Source of the DNA: Oscillospiraceae bacterium | GTDB lineage: Bacteria > Bacillota > Clostridia > Oscillospirales > Ruminococcaceae | DNA: 5,053 nucleotides | Assembly: GCA_900768735.1 (NCBI GenBank) | Contig: CAAGDZ010000187.1 | Coordinates: forward strand, 1 to 5,053 | Reading direction: 5' to 3' | Notes under the pieces: model-generated | The model's input: the letters and a program-made list of their open reading frames with translations, nothing else | What the model was told of the DNA's origin: nothing | Database searches by the model: none | Translations under genes and position numbers: made by a program | In this document: in pieces, positions 1-5,053 of the stretch | Numbering within the stretch: the stretch's first letter is position 1 | Layout: each line of letters opens with the position of its first letter

Positions 1-324
1 GCTCGTATCTGTATAGGTGTCAGTCTGACCGAGCATCATCAGAACATCGGTGAGTGAGTTTGCGCTCCAGAGTATATATTTAACGCTGTCGTCTGCGTTT
101 TCTTCGCTGCTGGCCGGGGAGCCTTCGGCAGAGTAGATTCTGCCGTTTACGCTGACCTTCGACGTAACGCCGTCAAACAGCTTTTCGGGCGTGCCGTCGG
201 GGAATATTATTGAGATTTCGTCCGTCTGATTATGCCAAAGTATATTTCCGTGACAGTCAGATAAAAACCTGATTCTGGAACTGCTCTTGTATAATGAATT
301 TAATGTGTCTATAATTTTTTCCAT
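1..324 (-). CDS. N-terminal part of a PAS-like, probably sensory protein (possible histidine kinase), cut by window edge
   Basis: Reading the minus strand from the ATG at 324-322 gives 108 codons without a stop, running off the left edge. The protein starts MEKIIDTLNSLYKSSSRIRF. The stretch SDCHGNILWHN (residues 25-35) resembles the first strands of a PAS domain, and VKYILWSANSLTDVL (residues 81-95) resembles its last strand followed by a linker helix. A PAS-like fold at the N-terminus, with no signal peptide or membrane helix, is common in cytoplasmic sensor histidine kinases of clostridia. The catalytic part would lie outside the window, so kinase identity is inference. A GGAAAGG ribosome-binding site lies at 337-343, 12 nt before the ATG. 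The gene follows the DUF896 gene by 62 nt on the same strand. I see no terminator or clear promoter in that gap, so it may be the tail of the same operon. I am fairly sure it is a real gene and unsure of its function. Confidence 0.6.
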   Translation of the reverse strand, partial: MEKIIDTLNSLYKSSSRIRFLSDCHGNILWHNQTDEISIIFPDGTPEKLFDGVTSKVSVNGRIYSAEGSPASSEENADDSVKYILWSANSLTDVLMMLGQTDTYTDTS

Positions 325-386
325 AATACTTTAATGCCTTTCCGAATACAAAACCAAGATAGTAATAATAGAAATAACAGCAGTAT

Positions 387-581
387 TTATATCAGCTTCT
401 TCTTGCTGCCGTCCTTTTCAACAATATAAACCTTGTCAAGCTCGGACATAAGACCTTTCTTAAAGCCGGCTCTGTATTCGTTCCTGAGCGCAGTCTGCTC
501 AGCTTTTTCCTCTTCGGTAAGCTCTCTTACCTTTGACTCGCGGGCGAGATAGTTTATACGCTCGATTTTTGCTTTTTCCAT
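387..581 (-). CDS. DUF896 family small protein (YnzC-like)
   Basis: This 64-aa soluble, highly charged protein matches the DUF896 family, whose best-known member is Bacillus subtilis YnzC. The signature is clear: AKIERINYLARESK near the N-terminus, then LTEEEKAEQTALRNEYRAGF at residues 21-40. The family forms a short helical hairpin and its biochemical role is unknown. In B. subtilis ynzC sits in the SOS-induced yneA-yneB-ynzC operon, but I see no LexA site here. At 64 residues it is somewhat shorter than YnzC (about 77) and lacks its basic C-terminal tail, ending instead in DGSKKKLI. The ATG at 581-579 is preceded by AGAAAGG with 9 nt spacing. It begins 26 nt after the Gx-transporter gene stop, which suggests co-transcription with the upstream redox genes. 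Family assignment is confident; any function would be speculation. Confidence 0.9.
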   Translation of the reverse strand: MEKAKIERINYLARESKVRELTEEEKAEQTALRNEYRAGFKKGLMSELDKVYIVEKDGSKKKLI

Positions 582-607
582 TTATTATGACCTTTCTTCA
601 GCTAATG

Positions 608-1150
608 CTATCTGATGTATTTAATTCTGTTTACAAGCTTTGAGGGCTTTTTCACAAGAAAATATATCAGCAGCCCCGTAAACAGTCCGCTTATAACCGC
701 CGAAATCAGCAGATACGGCAGATACGCCCATACGCTCCCAGTATAAATAAATGACGCCGCCGTAAGCTGACCTACATTGTGCATAACCGCCGAGAAAATA
801 CCGGTAGGTATCGCAGCCCACGCTTCTTTTATAACAGTCCTCATTACAGCCATTGTAATCAGCGCAAACAGTCCGCCGACCGAGGAAAAGCACAGTGCGA
901 CAAGATTTCCTGCAATAAGCGCGGATAAGAATACTCTTACCGTAAGTACCGCCGCCGCGTCGCGTATTTTCCATTCGCCGCCGATAAAAATAAGGAAAAT
1001 TATCGGGATATACGCAAGTCCGATTTTTACTCCCGGAATAGGTACAACAGGGGGTATCATCGACTCGATAATATACAGCGTCAGCGATATTGCCGCAAAA
1101 AGCGCGCAGAGCGTCAGCTTTTTCGTGTTTATCCTGTCGGTATGCTTCAT
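608..1150 (-). CDS. Gx transporter family membrane protein, EetB-like (Hpre_diP_synt_I family)
   Basis: This 180-aa integral membrane protein has about six hydrophobic segments (roughly residues 12-31, 40-58, 62-86, 89-107, 112-135 and 141-166). Family motifs are PGVKIGLA (39-46), RVFLSALIAGNL (72-83) and HNVGQL (124-129). Databases often call the family heptaprenyl diphosphate synthase component I. That label is doubtful: the protein resembles small S-component-like transporters and has no prenyltransferase DDxxD motif. In Listeria the homologous gene is eetB, required for flavin-based extracellular electron transfer and adjacent to the NusG-II gene eetA, the same pairing as here. Substrate is unknown. 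I chose the ATG at 1150-1148 because GAGGG (1160-1164) stands 9 nt before it. An upstream TTG at 1189 would add 13 residues but overlaps the preceding gene and lacks a good ribosome-binding site. The gene starts 16 nt after the NusG-II stop. Confidence 0.88.
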   Translation of the reverse strand: MKHTDRINTKKLTLCALFAAISLTLYIIESMIPPVVPIPGVKIGLAYIPIIFLIFIGGEWKIRDAAAVLTVRVFLSALIAGNLVALCFSSVGGLFALITMAVMRTVIKEAWAAIPTGIFSAVMHNVGQLTAASFIYTGSVWAYLPYLLISAVISGLFTGLLIYFLVKKPSKLVNRIKYIR

Positions 1151-1159
1151 TGCCGAAAA

Positions 1160-1164
1160 CCCTC
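1160..1164 (-). promoter_or_regulatory. Ribosome-binding site deciding the Gx-transporter start
   Basis: GAGGG on the minus strand lies 9 nt upstream of the ATG at 1150-1148 and immediately after the stop codon of the NusG-II gene (1169-1167). It favours the 180-aa form over the longer TTG-initiated reading from 1189. Confidence 0.75.
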
Positions 1165-1166
1165 GC

Positions 1167-1526
1167 TTATTCGGGACGTTTTGCTTCAATCTGTATCACC
1201 AGCCTGTTCGGCATACACACTATAGGCTGAACGCCGTCGGAGATGTGCGGAGTGTTTACGCAGATTTTGTCCGGACAGTCGGCGGAGATAACTCCGATTT
1301 TCCCGCCCTTTACCTGTATGGCGTTTACTCCTCCGTTTTCCGATTTTACTTCAAATGTATAATCATCGTCGGCTTTAAGCTCTATTGTTTTTATCAGCTT
1401 TCCGCTGCTGTAAATGCAGGCAACGCTGCCGGCAATTTTTTCGCCTTTTATAAACAGCAGTCCGAGTAATGCCCCGAAGACAATCAGAACAACAATTAAA
1501 ATACAGACGGTTTTTCTCTTATCCAT
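1167..1526 (-). CDS. Membrane-anchored NusG domain II protein, EetA-like
   Basis: This 119-aa protein has one N-terminal membrane segment (about residues 7-26, after the basic MDKRK) and a small extracytoplasmic domain of the NusG_II type. The family signature is SADCPDKICV (81-90) followed by PIVCMPNRLVIQIE (101-114), placing cysteines at 84, 89 and 104. Despite the name it has no NGN or KOW transcription-factor domain and should not act as NusG. Listeria eetA encodes the related protein next to eetB, and a role in assembling or supporting surface flavin electron transfer is inferred from that. The domain has no visible heme- or flavin-binding motif. The ATG at 1526-1524 is chosen because GGAG (1534-1537) lies 7 nt before it. 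Longer readings from upstream codons begin inside apbE and lack the signal-anchor layout. It overlaps the apbE stop by 8 nt, indicating translational coupling. Confidence 0.87.
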   Translation of the reverse strand: MDKRKTVCILIVVLIVFGALLGLLFIKGEKIAGSVACIYSSGKLIKTIELKADDDYTFEVKSENGGVNAIQVKGGKIGVISADCPDKICVNTPHISDGVQPIVCMPNRLVIQIEAKRPE

Positions 1527-2532
1527 TTGCATTCTCCGTAAAAGCGGATTTAAGCCCGTCTGTGACATAGACCTCACCGTCGCTGCTTGCTATGATAAAT
1601 TCCGCCAGCCGGTACTCGTCGTAAAGCTTTACCGCTTTTTCATATCCCATCACATATATTGCGGTTGACAGCGCGTCCGAAATAAGTCCGCTGTCTGTAA
1701 CTACCGTACAGCTTTTAACTTTGCTGTCGGCAGGGAATGCGGTACTGCTGTCTATAATATGGTGATATTTCACACCGTCATATTCCTTGTATCTTCTGTA
1801 GGCGTTTGAGGTGGAAATATAAGCCTCGCCGCATTTAAGCGTGCCTATGCTTCTGTCGCTGTCATCAGCGGTAACCGCTACGCTCCATTTATCCTCGCCG
1901 TACAGACCTACTGTCATAATGCTTCCGCCGAAATCCACAACGCCCGATACAACGCCGTATTGCTTGAATAAGGCATTCAGCATATCAAGTGCATAACCCT
2001 TTGCGGCGGCGCCTAAGTCCAGCTCAAAATCGTCCGAGGTGAATTTTATTGAAAGACTTTCATCGTCAAATTCGATATTGTTATAATTTTTCTTTGCGGC
2101 GTATTTTTTTATCACGTCAAAATCAGGTGTTATTTCTTCATCTGAATTAAAGCCCCACAGCCGTGAAACCTTGCCGAGCGTAATGTCAAACGCACCATCG
2201 GTAAGCCTGCATAAATCCACGCAGTTTTTAATTAGCCAATAGGTGCCGCTGTCGGTAACAACAGGCGCGTAATAGGCGTTTTTATTTATTCTTGAAAGCT
2301 CGCTTGTTTCTTTTACCGCCGACAGCTTGTCGTCAAGGTCGTTCAGCATCGAGATTGCGCTGTCGCATATCTGCGCGGGCGTGTCCGCTCCGTTTGTAAG
2401 GTAAATCCTTATACTGACATAGGTGTCAAATACAAAGGATGTTTTTACATATTCCTGCGAGGTGCTGCCGCAGCCGCAGGAAAGCAGTATAAAAGCAAGT
2501 GCGAGCAAAGCGCAGGCTGTCCTTTTAATCAA
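1519..2532 (-). CDS. apbE: FAD:protein FMN transferase, ApbE family lipoprotein
   Basis: This 337-aa exported flavin transferase moves FMN from FAD onto a Ser/Thr of target proteins, with Mg2+, outside the membrane. Residues 1-18 form a lipoprotein signal peptide with a basic start (IKR), a hydrophobic core and LLS|C19; C21 is an alternative lipidation site. ApbE motifs follow in order: FVFDTYVSIRIY (33-44), SELSRIN (77-83), TDGAFDITLGKVSRLWGF (111-128), DLGAAAKGYALD (172-183), FGGS (201-204), STSNAYRRY (240-248), YHHIIDSSTAFPAD (256-269) and SDALSTAIYVMG (285-296). D286 and T290 correspond to the known metal ligands. The usual HIxDPxTGxP reads HIIDSSTAFP, and the Gly of the SG motif is Asn, so it is a divergent but probably active member. 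It starts with TTG at 2532-2530: GGAG lies 11 nt upstream, the frame holds no ATG or GTG between an upstream stop and this codon, and the signal peptide begins here. It is first in the leftward operon. Confidence 0.93.
   Translation of the reverse strand: MIKRTACALLALAFILLSCGCGSTSQEYVKTSFVFDTYVSIRIYLTNGADTPAQICDSAISMLNDLDDKLSAVKETSELSRINKNAYYAPVVTDSGTYWLIKNCVDLCRLTDGAFDITLGKVSRLWGFNSDEEITPDFDVIKKYAAKKNYNNIEFDDESLSIKFTSDDFELDLGAAAKGYALDMLNALFKQYGVVSGVVDFGGSIMTVGLYGEDKWSVAVTADDSDRSIGTLKCGEAYISTSNAYRRYKEYDGVKYHHIIDSSTAFPADSKVKSCTVVTDSGLISDALSTAIYVMGYEKAVKLYDEYRLAEFIIASSDGEVYVTDGLKSAFTENANG
1534..1537 (-). promoter_or_regulatory. Ribosome-binding site inside the apbE 3' end
   Basis: GGAG on the minus strand lies 7 nt before the ATG of the NusG-II gene and within the last codons of apbE. 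It sets the start at 1526 and produces the 8-nt overlap between the two genes. Confidence 0.75.
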
Positions 2533-2543
2533 TTTATCTAAAG

Positions 2544-2547
2544 CTCC
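2544..2547 (-). promoter_or_regulatory. Ribosome-binding site for the TTG start of apbE
   Basis: GGAG on the minus strand lies 11 nt upstream of the TTG at 2532-2530. It supports a non-ATG start for the lipoprotein, as the next in-frame Met is at residue 62, well past the signal peptide. Confidence 0.65.
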
Positions 2548-2595
2548 ATTCGGAAAATTCGGTCGGAAAAGCTGAAACCGCCGCTGTAAGTCATA

Positions 2596-2615
2596 TTATC
2601 GACTTTGCACGATAA
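2596..2615. repeat. Inverted repeat in the apbE leader, possible operator or 5' hairpin
   Basis: On the minus strand TTATCG and CGATAA form a perfect 6-bp inverted repeat around the 8-nt loop TGCAAAGT. It begins about 10 nt downstream of the expected transcription start of the apbE operon. It could be an operator half-site pair or a 5' stabilising hairpin. The arms are short and a chance match is possible. Confidence 0.35.
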
Positions 2616-2632
2616 CTGCCTTTAATGATACT

Positions 2633-2661
2633 ATTATATACGATATTTGAAATTTTTTCAA
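2633..2661 (-). promoter_or_regulatory. Sigma-A-type promoter of the apbE operon
   Basis: On the minus strand TTGAAA (2661-2656) and TATAAT (2638-2633) are separated by exactly 17 nt, a near-consensus vegetative promoter. Transcription would start near 2626 and give a leader of roughly 90 nt before the TTG start of apbE. It is the only strong leftward promoter seen in the gap, so it probably drives apbE and the genes behind it. Confidence 0.8.
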
Positions 2662-2709
2662 CCGATTTTGCATAAATTTCTATAAACAGCCGACAGATAA
2701 ATAAAAAAG

Positions 2710-2738
2710 TTGCATTTACAGACGGAATATGATATAAT
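2710..2738 (+). promoter_or_regulatory. Sigma-A-type extended -10 promoter of ruvCAB
   Basis: TTGCAT (2710-2715) and TATAAT (2733-2738) are 17 nt apart. A TG at 2730-2731, one base before the hexamer, makes an extended -10. Transcription would start near 2745, leaving a leader of about 73 nt before ruvC. It lies back to back with the leftward promoter; the two -35 boxes are about 48 nt apart. Confidence 0.78.
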
Positions 2739-2741
2739 CAT
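2729..2741. repeat. Small palindrome over the ruvC -10 box
   Basis: ATGAT-ATA-ATCAT is a perfect 5-bp inverted repeat with a 3-nt centre, covering the -10 hexamer of the ruvC promoter. The position would suit a repressor site, but the bases are AT-rich and partly dictated by the -10 consensus, so chance is a real possibility. It does not match the Firmicute LexA box. Confidence 0.25.
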
Positions 2742-2817
2742 TTAGTATGGACTTTTGTTTTCCGCTTTCGGCAGGTACATTTTTCCACTTATTAACATAA
2801 AGATGAGGAACGCATAA

Positions 2818-3318
2818 ATGCGTATTATCGGCATTGACCCCGGATATGCAATCGTCGGCTACGGCATACTTGACTATACGGCAAGTAAATTCACCGTGCT
2901 TGAATACGGCGCGATAACCACCCATAAGGACACTCCGTTTGAGCGCAGGCTCTGCGAGATATATGACGATTATTGCTATATACTGGATAAATGGAAGCCT
3001 GACGCGCTTTCTATCGAGCGGCTTTATTTCAACAGCAACCAGAAGACCGCCATCGATGTCGCGCAGGCAAGGGGTATTATAATAATGGCTACCGCACAGC
3101 GGGGTATTTCTATAAACGAGTACACACCGCTACAAGTAAAGCAGGCGGTAGTAGGCTACGGAAAGGCTGTAAAAAAGCAAGTGCAGGAGATGACCAAAAA
3201 GATACTCGGTCTTGAAAGCATCCCGAAGCCGGACGATACAGCCGATGCGGTTGCTATGGCTATCTGTCATGCGCACACCAGCGGCTCGCTGCTTAATAAT
3301 ATTTCATTAAAAAAATAA
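2818..3318 (+). CDS. ruvC: Holliday junction endonuclease RuvC
   Basis: This 166-aa Mg2+-dependent resolvase acts as a dimer in the cytoplasm, cutting Holliday junctions symmetrically during recombinational repair. The RNase H-like fold is clear: IIGIDPG at the N-terminus carries D7, LSIERLYF carries E67, and KPDDTADAVAMAICH carries D140 and D143. Together these are the four catalytic acids of the family. SNQKTAIDVAQARG (73-86) is the usual DNA-contacting and dimer helix region. Length is typical and the gene appears intact. The ATG at 2818 is preceded by GAGGAA (2805-2810). An in-frame ATG at 2803 is closed by a TAA at 2815, so 2818 is the only sensible start. It is the first gene of ruvCAB, 12 nt ahead of ruvA, and has its own promoter in the divergent gap. 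No SOS box is visible, so constitutive expression is likely. Confidence 0.97.
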   Translation: MRIIGIDPGYAIVGYGILDYTASKFTVLEYGAITTHKDTPFERRLCEIYDDYCYILDKWKPDALSIERLYFNSNQKTAIDVAQARGIIIMATAQRGISINEYTPLQVKQAVVGYGKAVKKQVQEMTKKILGLESIPKPDDTADAVAMAICHAHTSGSLLNNISLKK

Positions 3319-3330
3319 GGATGGTTTGTT

Positions 3331-3924
3331 ATGATATACAGCGTAAAGGGCGAGCTTGTCGCCGTAGAGCAGAACCTCGCCGTGGTAGAGTGCGGCGGCG
3401 TCGGATATGCCTGCCGTACTACGGCAAATACAATAGCCGCATTAAAGCTCGGTACGGTGGTAAAGCTGTTTACCTACCTTTCGGTAAGAGAGGACGCGGT
3501 CGAGCTGTTTGGCTTTGCGGATTTTTCGGAGCTTAACTGCTTTAAGATGCTTATATCGGTGACCGGTGTAGGACCAAAGGCGGCGCTGTCGATACTTTCT
3601 GGTATGACCCCGCAGGCATTTGCGCTTTGCGTAGCCTCCGGAGACAGCAAGTCGCTGACTATGGCGCCGGGTATCGGAAAGAAAATCGCCGAAAGAATTG
3701 TACTTGAACTCAAAGACAAGGTTTCTAAGGAAAATCTGAACACCTCGTCCGACGCGCTTATCCCCGCGGCGGCTCCGAGCAACAGCTTTGCCGAGGCGGT
3801 TTCGGCGCTTATGGTGCTCGGCTATACAAACGCCGAGGCGAGCAAGGCGCTCGGCGGTATGCCGCAGGATACGCCTACAGACGAGCTTATCAAGGCGGGT
3901 CTTAAAAAGCTGGCAAAGTTCTGA
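3331..3924 (+). CDS. ruvA: Holliday junction branch migration subunit RuvA
   Basis: This 197-aa protein forms tetramers that hold the Holliday junction in square-planar form and load RuvB. Domain I (about 1-63) is the OB fold starting MIYSVKGEL and ending SVREDAVELFGF, with the acidic pin E54-D55 that separates strands at the crossover. Domain II has two helix-hairpin-helix motifs, SVTGVGPKAALSIL (76-89) and APGIGKKIAERIVLEL (112-127). A variable, Ala/Ser/Asn-rich linker (about 134-151) leads to the RuvB-binding domain III (about 152-197), with ALMVLGYTNAEASKAL typical of it. Length is close to the usual 200. The ATG is served by AAGGA (3317-3321), which overlaps the ruvC stop codon, so translation of the two is likely coupled. 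It is intact and 46 nt ahead of ruvB. Confidence 0.97.
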   Translation: MIYSVKGELVAVEQNLAVVECGGVGYACRTTANTIAALKLGTVVKLFTYLSVREDAVELFGFADFSELNCFKMLISVTGVGPKAALSILSGMTPQAFALCVASGDSKSLTMAPGIGKKIAERIVLELKDKVSKENLNTSSDALIPAAAPSNSFAEAVSALMVLGYTNAEASKALGGMPQDTPTDELIKAGLKKLAKF

Positions 3925-3970
3925 CAAACGAAAGCATTTTTTGCATTATTTTGGAAGGAATAACGTATAA

Positions 3971-5026
3971 ATGATAGAAAAAACTGATTTTTCCGAAATC
4001 AGCACCGCCGACAGCCGTGACAGGGTGGTCGAGCCGGAGTTTACCGCGGAGGACACCGATGTTGAGTTCAGCCTGCGCCCAAAGCGGCTGAACGAATATA
4101 TAGGACAGGAAAAGGTAAAGGAAAACCTTTCGGTATATATTGAGGCGGCAAAGCGCAGAAAAGAGAGCCTTGACCACGTTTTGTTGTACGGCCCTCCGGG
4201 ACTTGGAAAAACCACCCTTGCGGGCATCATAGCAAACGAGATGGGCGTAAATATAAAAATTACCTCAGGCCCCGCTATCGAAAAGCCGGGCGAGCTTGCC
4301 GCTCTGCTTACCGGACTACAGACGGGTGATGTGCTGTTTGTAGACGAGATACACAGACTATCAAGGCAGGTGGAGGAAATTCTTTACCCCGCTTTAGAGG
4401 ATTGTGTGCTGGATATAATGATAGGAAAAGGTCCGTCGGCGCAGTCTATACGCGTCGATTTGAACAGATTTACGCTTATCGGCGCTACGACAAGAGCAGG
4501 TCAGCTTACAGGGCCGCTCCGCGACAGATTCGGCGTGGTTATGCGGCTGGAGCTTTATTCTCCCGAGGAGCTTTGCGATATTATCATGCGCTCGGCGGTT
4601 ATCCTCGCAATACCATGCGATAAAGAGGGCGCTATGGAGCTTGCAAAGCGCTCGCGCGGCACTCCGCGTATAGCAAACCGACTTTTAAAGCGGGTGCGCG
4701 ATTTTGCCGAGGTAATGGGCACGGGAAAAATAACTAAGGAAATGGCTGACATTGCCTTAAGCCGGCTTGAAATCGACAAGCTCGGTCTTGACAGCCTTGA
4801 CAAGAGATTTCTGACAATGATTATAAACGGCTACAACGGCGGCCCTGTCGGGCTCGAAACCTTAGCTTCTGCGCTCGGCGAGGAGGCTGTGACGTTAGAG
4901 GATGTCTGCGAGCCGTTTCTGATGCAGCTCGGCTTTATTTCGAGGACGCCGCGCGGCAGATGTGCTACAGAGCTTGCCTACCGTCATCTGGGCATTGTCC
5001 GCGACGGTCAGCAAAGGCTTGATTAA
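3971..5026 (+). CDS. ruvB: Holliday junction branch migration DNA helicase RuvB
   Basis: This 351-aa AAA+ ATPase forms hexameric rings that pump DNA arms through the RuvA-bound junction. Walker A is GPPGLGKTT (74-82), Walker B is VLFVDEIH (121-128, D125/E126), and sensor I is GATTRAG (171-177). The arginine-finger region is PLRDRFG (182-188), and sensor II is RGTPRIANRLL (229-239, R233). The C-terminal winged helix (about 275-351) includes GPVGLETLASALGEE and the DNA-contacting SRTPRGR (325-330 region). All key residues are present. It is slightly longer than E. coli RuvB (336) because of an acidic N-terminal extension of about 30 residues before SLRPKRLNEYIGQ, common in Firmicutes. The ATG at 3971 has GGAAGGAA (3953-3960) 10 nt upstream. 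The 46-nt gap from ruvA contains no convincing terminator or promoter, so it is read as the third gene of ruvCAB. Confidence 0.98.
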   Translation: MIEKTDFSEISTADSRDRVVEPEFTAEDTDVEFSLRPKRLNEYIGQEKVKENLSVYIEAAKRRKESLDHVLLYGPPGLGKTTLAGIIANEMGVNIKITSGPAIEKPGELAALLTGLQTGDVLFVDEIHRLSRQVEEILYPALEDCVLDIMIGKGPSAQSIRVDLNRFTLIGATTRAGQLTGPLRDRFGVVMRLELYSPEELCDIIMRSAVILAIPCDKEGAMELAKRSRGTPRIANRLLKRVRDFAEVMGTGKITKEMADIALSRLEIDKLGLDSLDKRFLTMIINGYNGGPVGLETLASALGEEAVTLEDVCEPFLMQLGFISRTPRGRCATELAYRHLGIVRDGQQRLD

Positions 5027-5044
5027 ATAACTAAATTTGTGTTT

Positions 5045-5050
5045 AAGGAG
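5045..5050 (+). promoter_or_regulatory. Ribosome-binding site of a gene starting beyond the right edge
   Basis: AAGGAG sits 18 nt after the ruvB stop and three bases before the window ends. No terminator intervenes, so the ruvCAB transcript probably continues into another plus-strand gene. Its identity cannot be seen here. Confidence 0.6.
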
Positions 5051-5053
5051 TAA

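Noticed and set aside
777..1469. 230-codon plus-strand open frame
   Set aside because: It lies antisense over the Gx and NusG-II genes, has no family resemblance, and the minus-strand proteins there have clear family motifs and ribosome-binding sites.
2550..2570. Direct repeat TCGGAAAA at 2550-2557 and 2563-2570 near the apbE ribosome-binding site
   Set aside because: Two 8-bp copies 13 nt apart could arise by chance, and no further copy or symmetry supports a binding site.
2803..2817. Four-codon upstream open frame before ruvC
   Set aside because: It has no ribosome-binding site of its own and contains the ruvC Shine-Dalgarno, so it is a by-product of that signal.
2533..2817. LexA/SOS box or riboswitch in the divergent intergenic region
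   Set aside because: I looked for GAAC-N4-GTTC on both strands and found none. No conserved riboswitch pattern such as an FMN element is recognisable, and the leftward leader of about 90 nt is short for one.
2716..2925. 69-codon minus-strand open frame over the ruvC promoter and 5' end
   Set aside because: It overlaps the ruvC start and promoter, shows no recognisable motif, and conflicts with the clear divergent promoter layout.
3442..3927. 161-codon minus-strand open frame across ruvA
   Set aside because: It is a basic, Arg-rich, low-plausibility translation antisense to an unmistakable RuvA.
3925..3970. Possible terminator between ruvA and ruvB (T-rich stretch)
   Set aside because: The T run has only a few possible base pairs before it and no GC-rich stem, and ruvB has no promoter of its own here.

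Overview
The window looks like a chromosomal segment of a clostridial Firmicute, most likely of the Ruminococcaceae/Oscillospiraceae type. This is inferred from the ruvC-ruvA-ruvB order, strong Shine-Dalgarno sites, sigma-A-type promoters, moderate GC, and the ApbE / NusG-domain-II / Gx-transporter trio. The genus cannot be fixed from the sequence alone. Coding density is high and the codon style is similar throughout. I see no mobile element, tRNA, rRNA or CRISPR.

The layout is two divergent transcription units separated by 285 bases (2533-2817). The minus-strand unit runs leftward. It holds an ApbE-type FAD:protein FMN transferase lipoprotein (1519-2532), a small membrane-anchored NusG-domain-II protein (1167-1526), a six-helix Gx-family membrane protein (608-1150), a 64-aa DUF896 protein (387-581), and the start of a PAS-like, probably sensory, protein that runs off the left edge (1-324). 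Spacings are -8, 16, 26 and 62 nt, so at least the first four genes look co-transcribed. The plus-strand unit is ruvC (2818-3318), ruvA (3331-3924) and ruvB (3971-5026), the complete Holliday-junction resolution set. A ribosome-binding site for a further gene lies at the right edge.

The intergenic region holds one convincing promoter per direction: TTGAAA-17-TATAAT on the minus strand and TTGCAT-17-TATAAT with an extended -10 TG on the plus strand. Each has a small inverted repeat on or just downstream of it. The rightward unit is housekeeping recombination: RuvA binds the junction, RuvB drives branch migration and RuvC cuts.

The leftward unit is the more interesting part. ApbE with the NusG-II and Gx proteins matches the fmnB/eetA/eetB part of the flavin-based extracellular electron transfer locus known from Listeria. 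The NADH dehydrogenase, quinone-synthesis and flavinylated-substrate genes are not visible here. This suggests a reduced extracytoplasmic flavinylation/redox module whose substrate is encoded elsewhere. I see no wholly new system.
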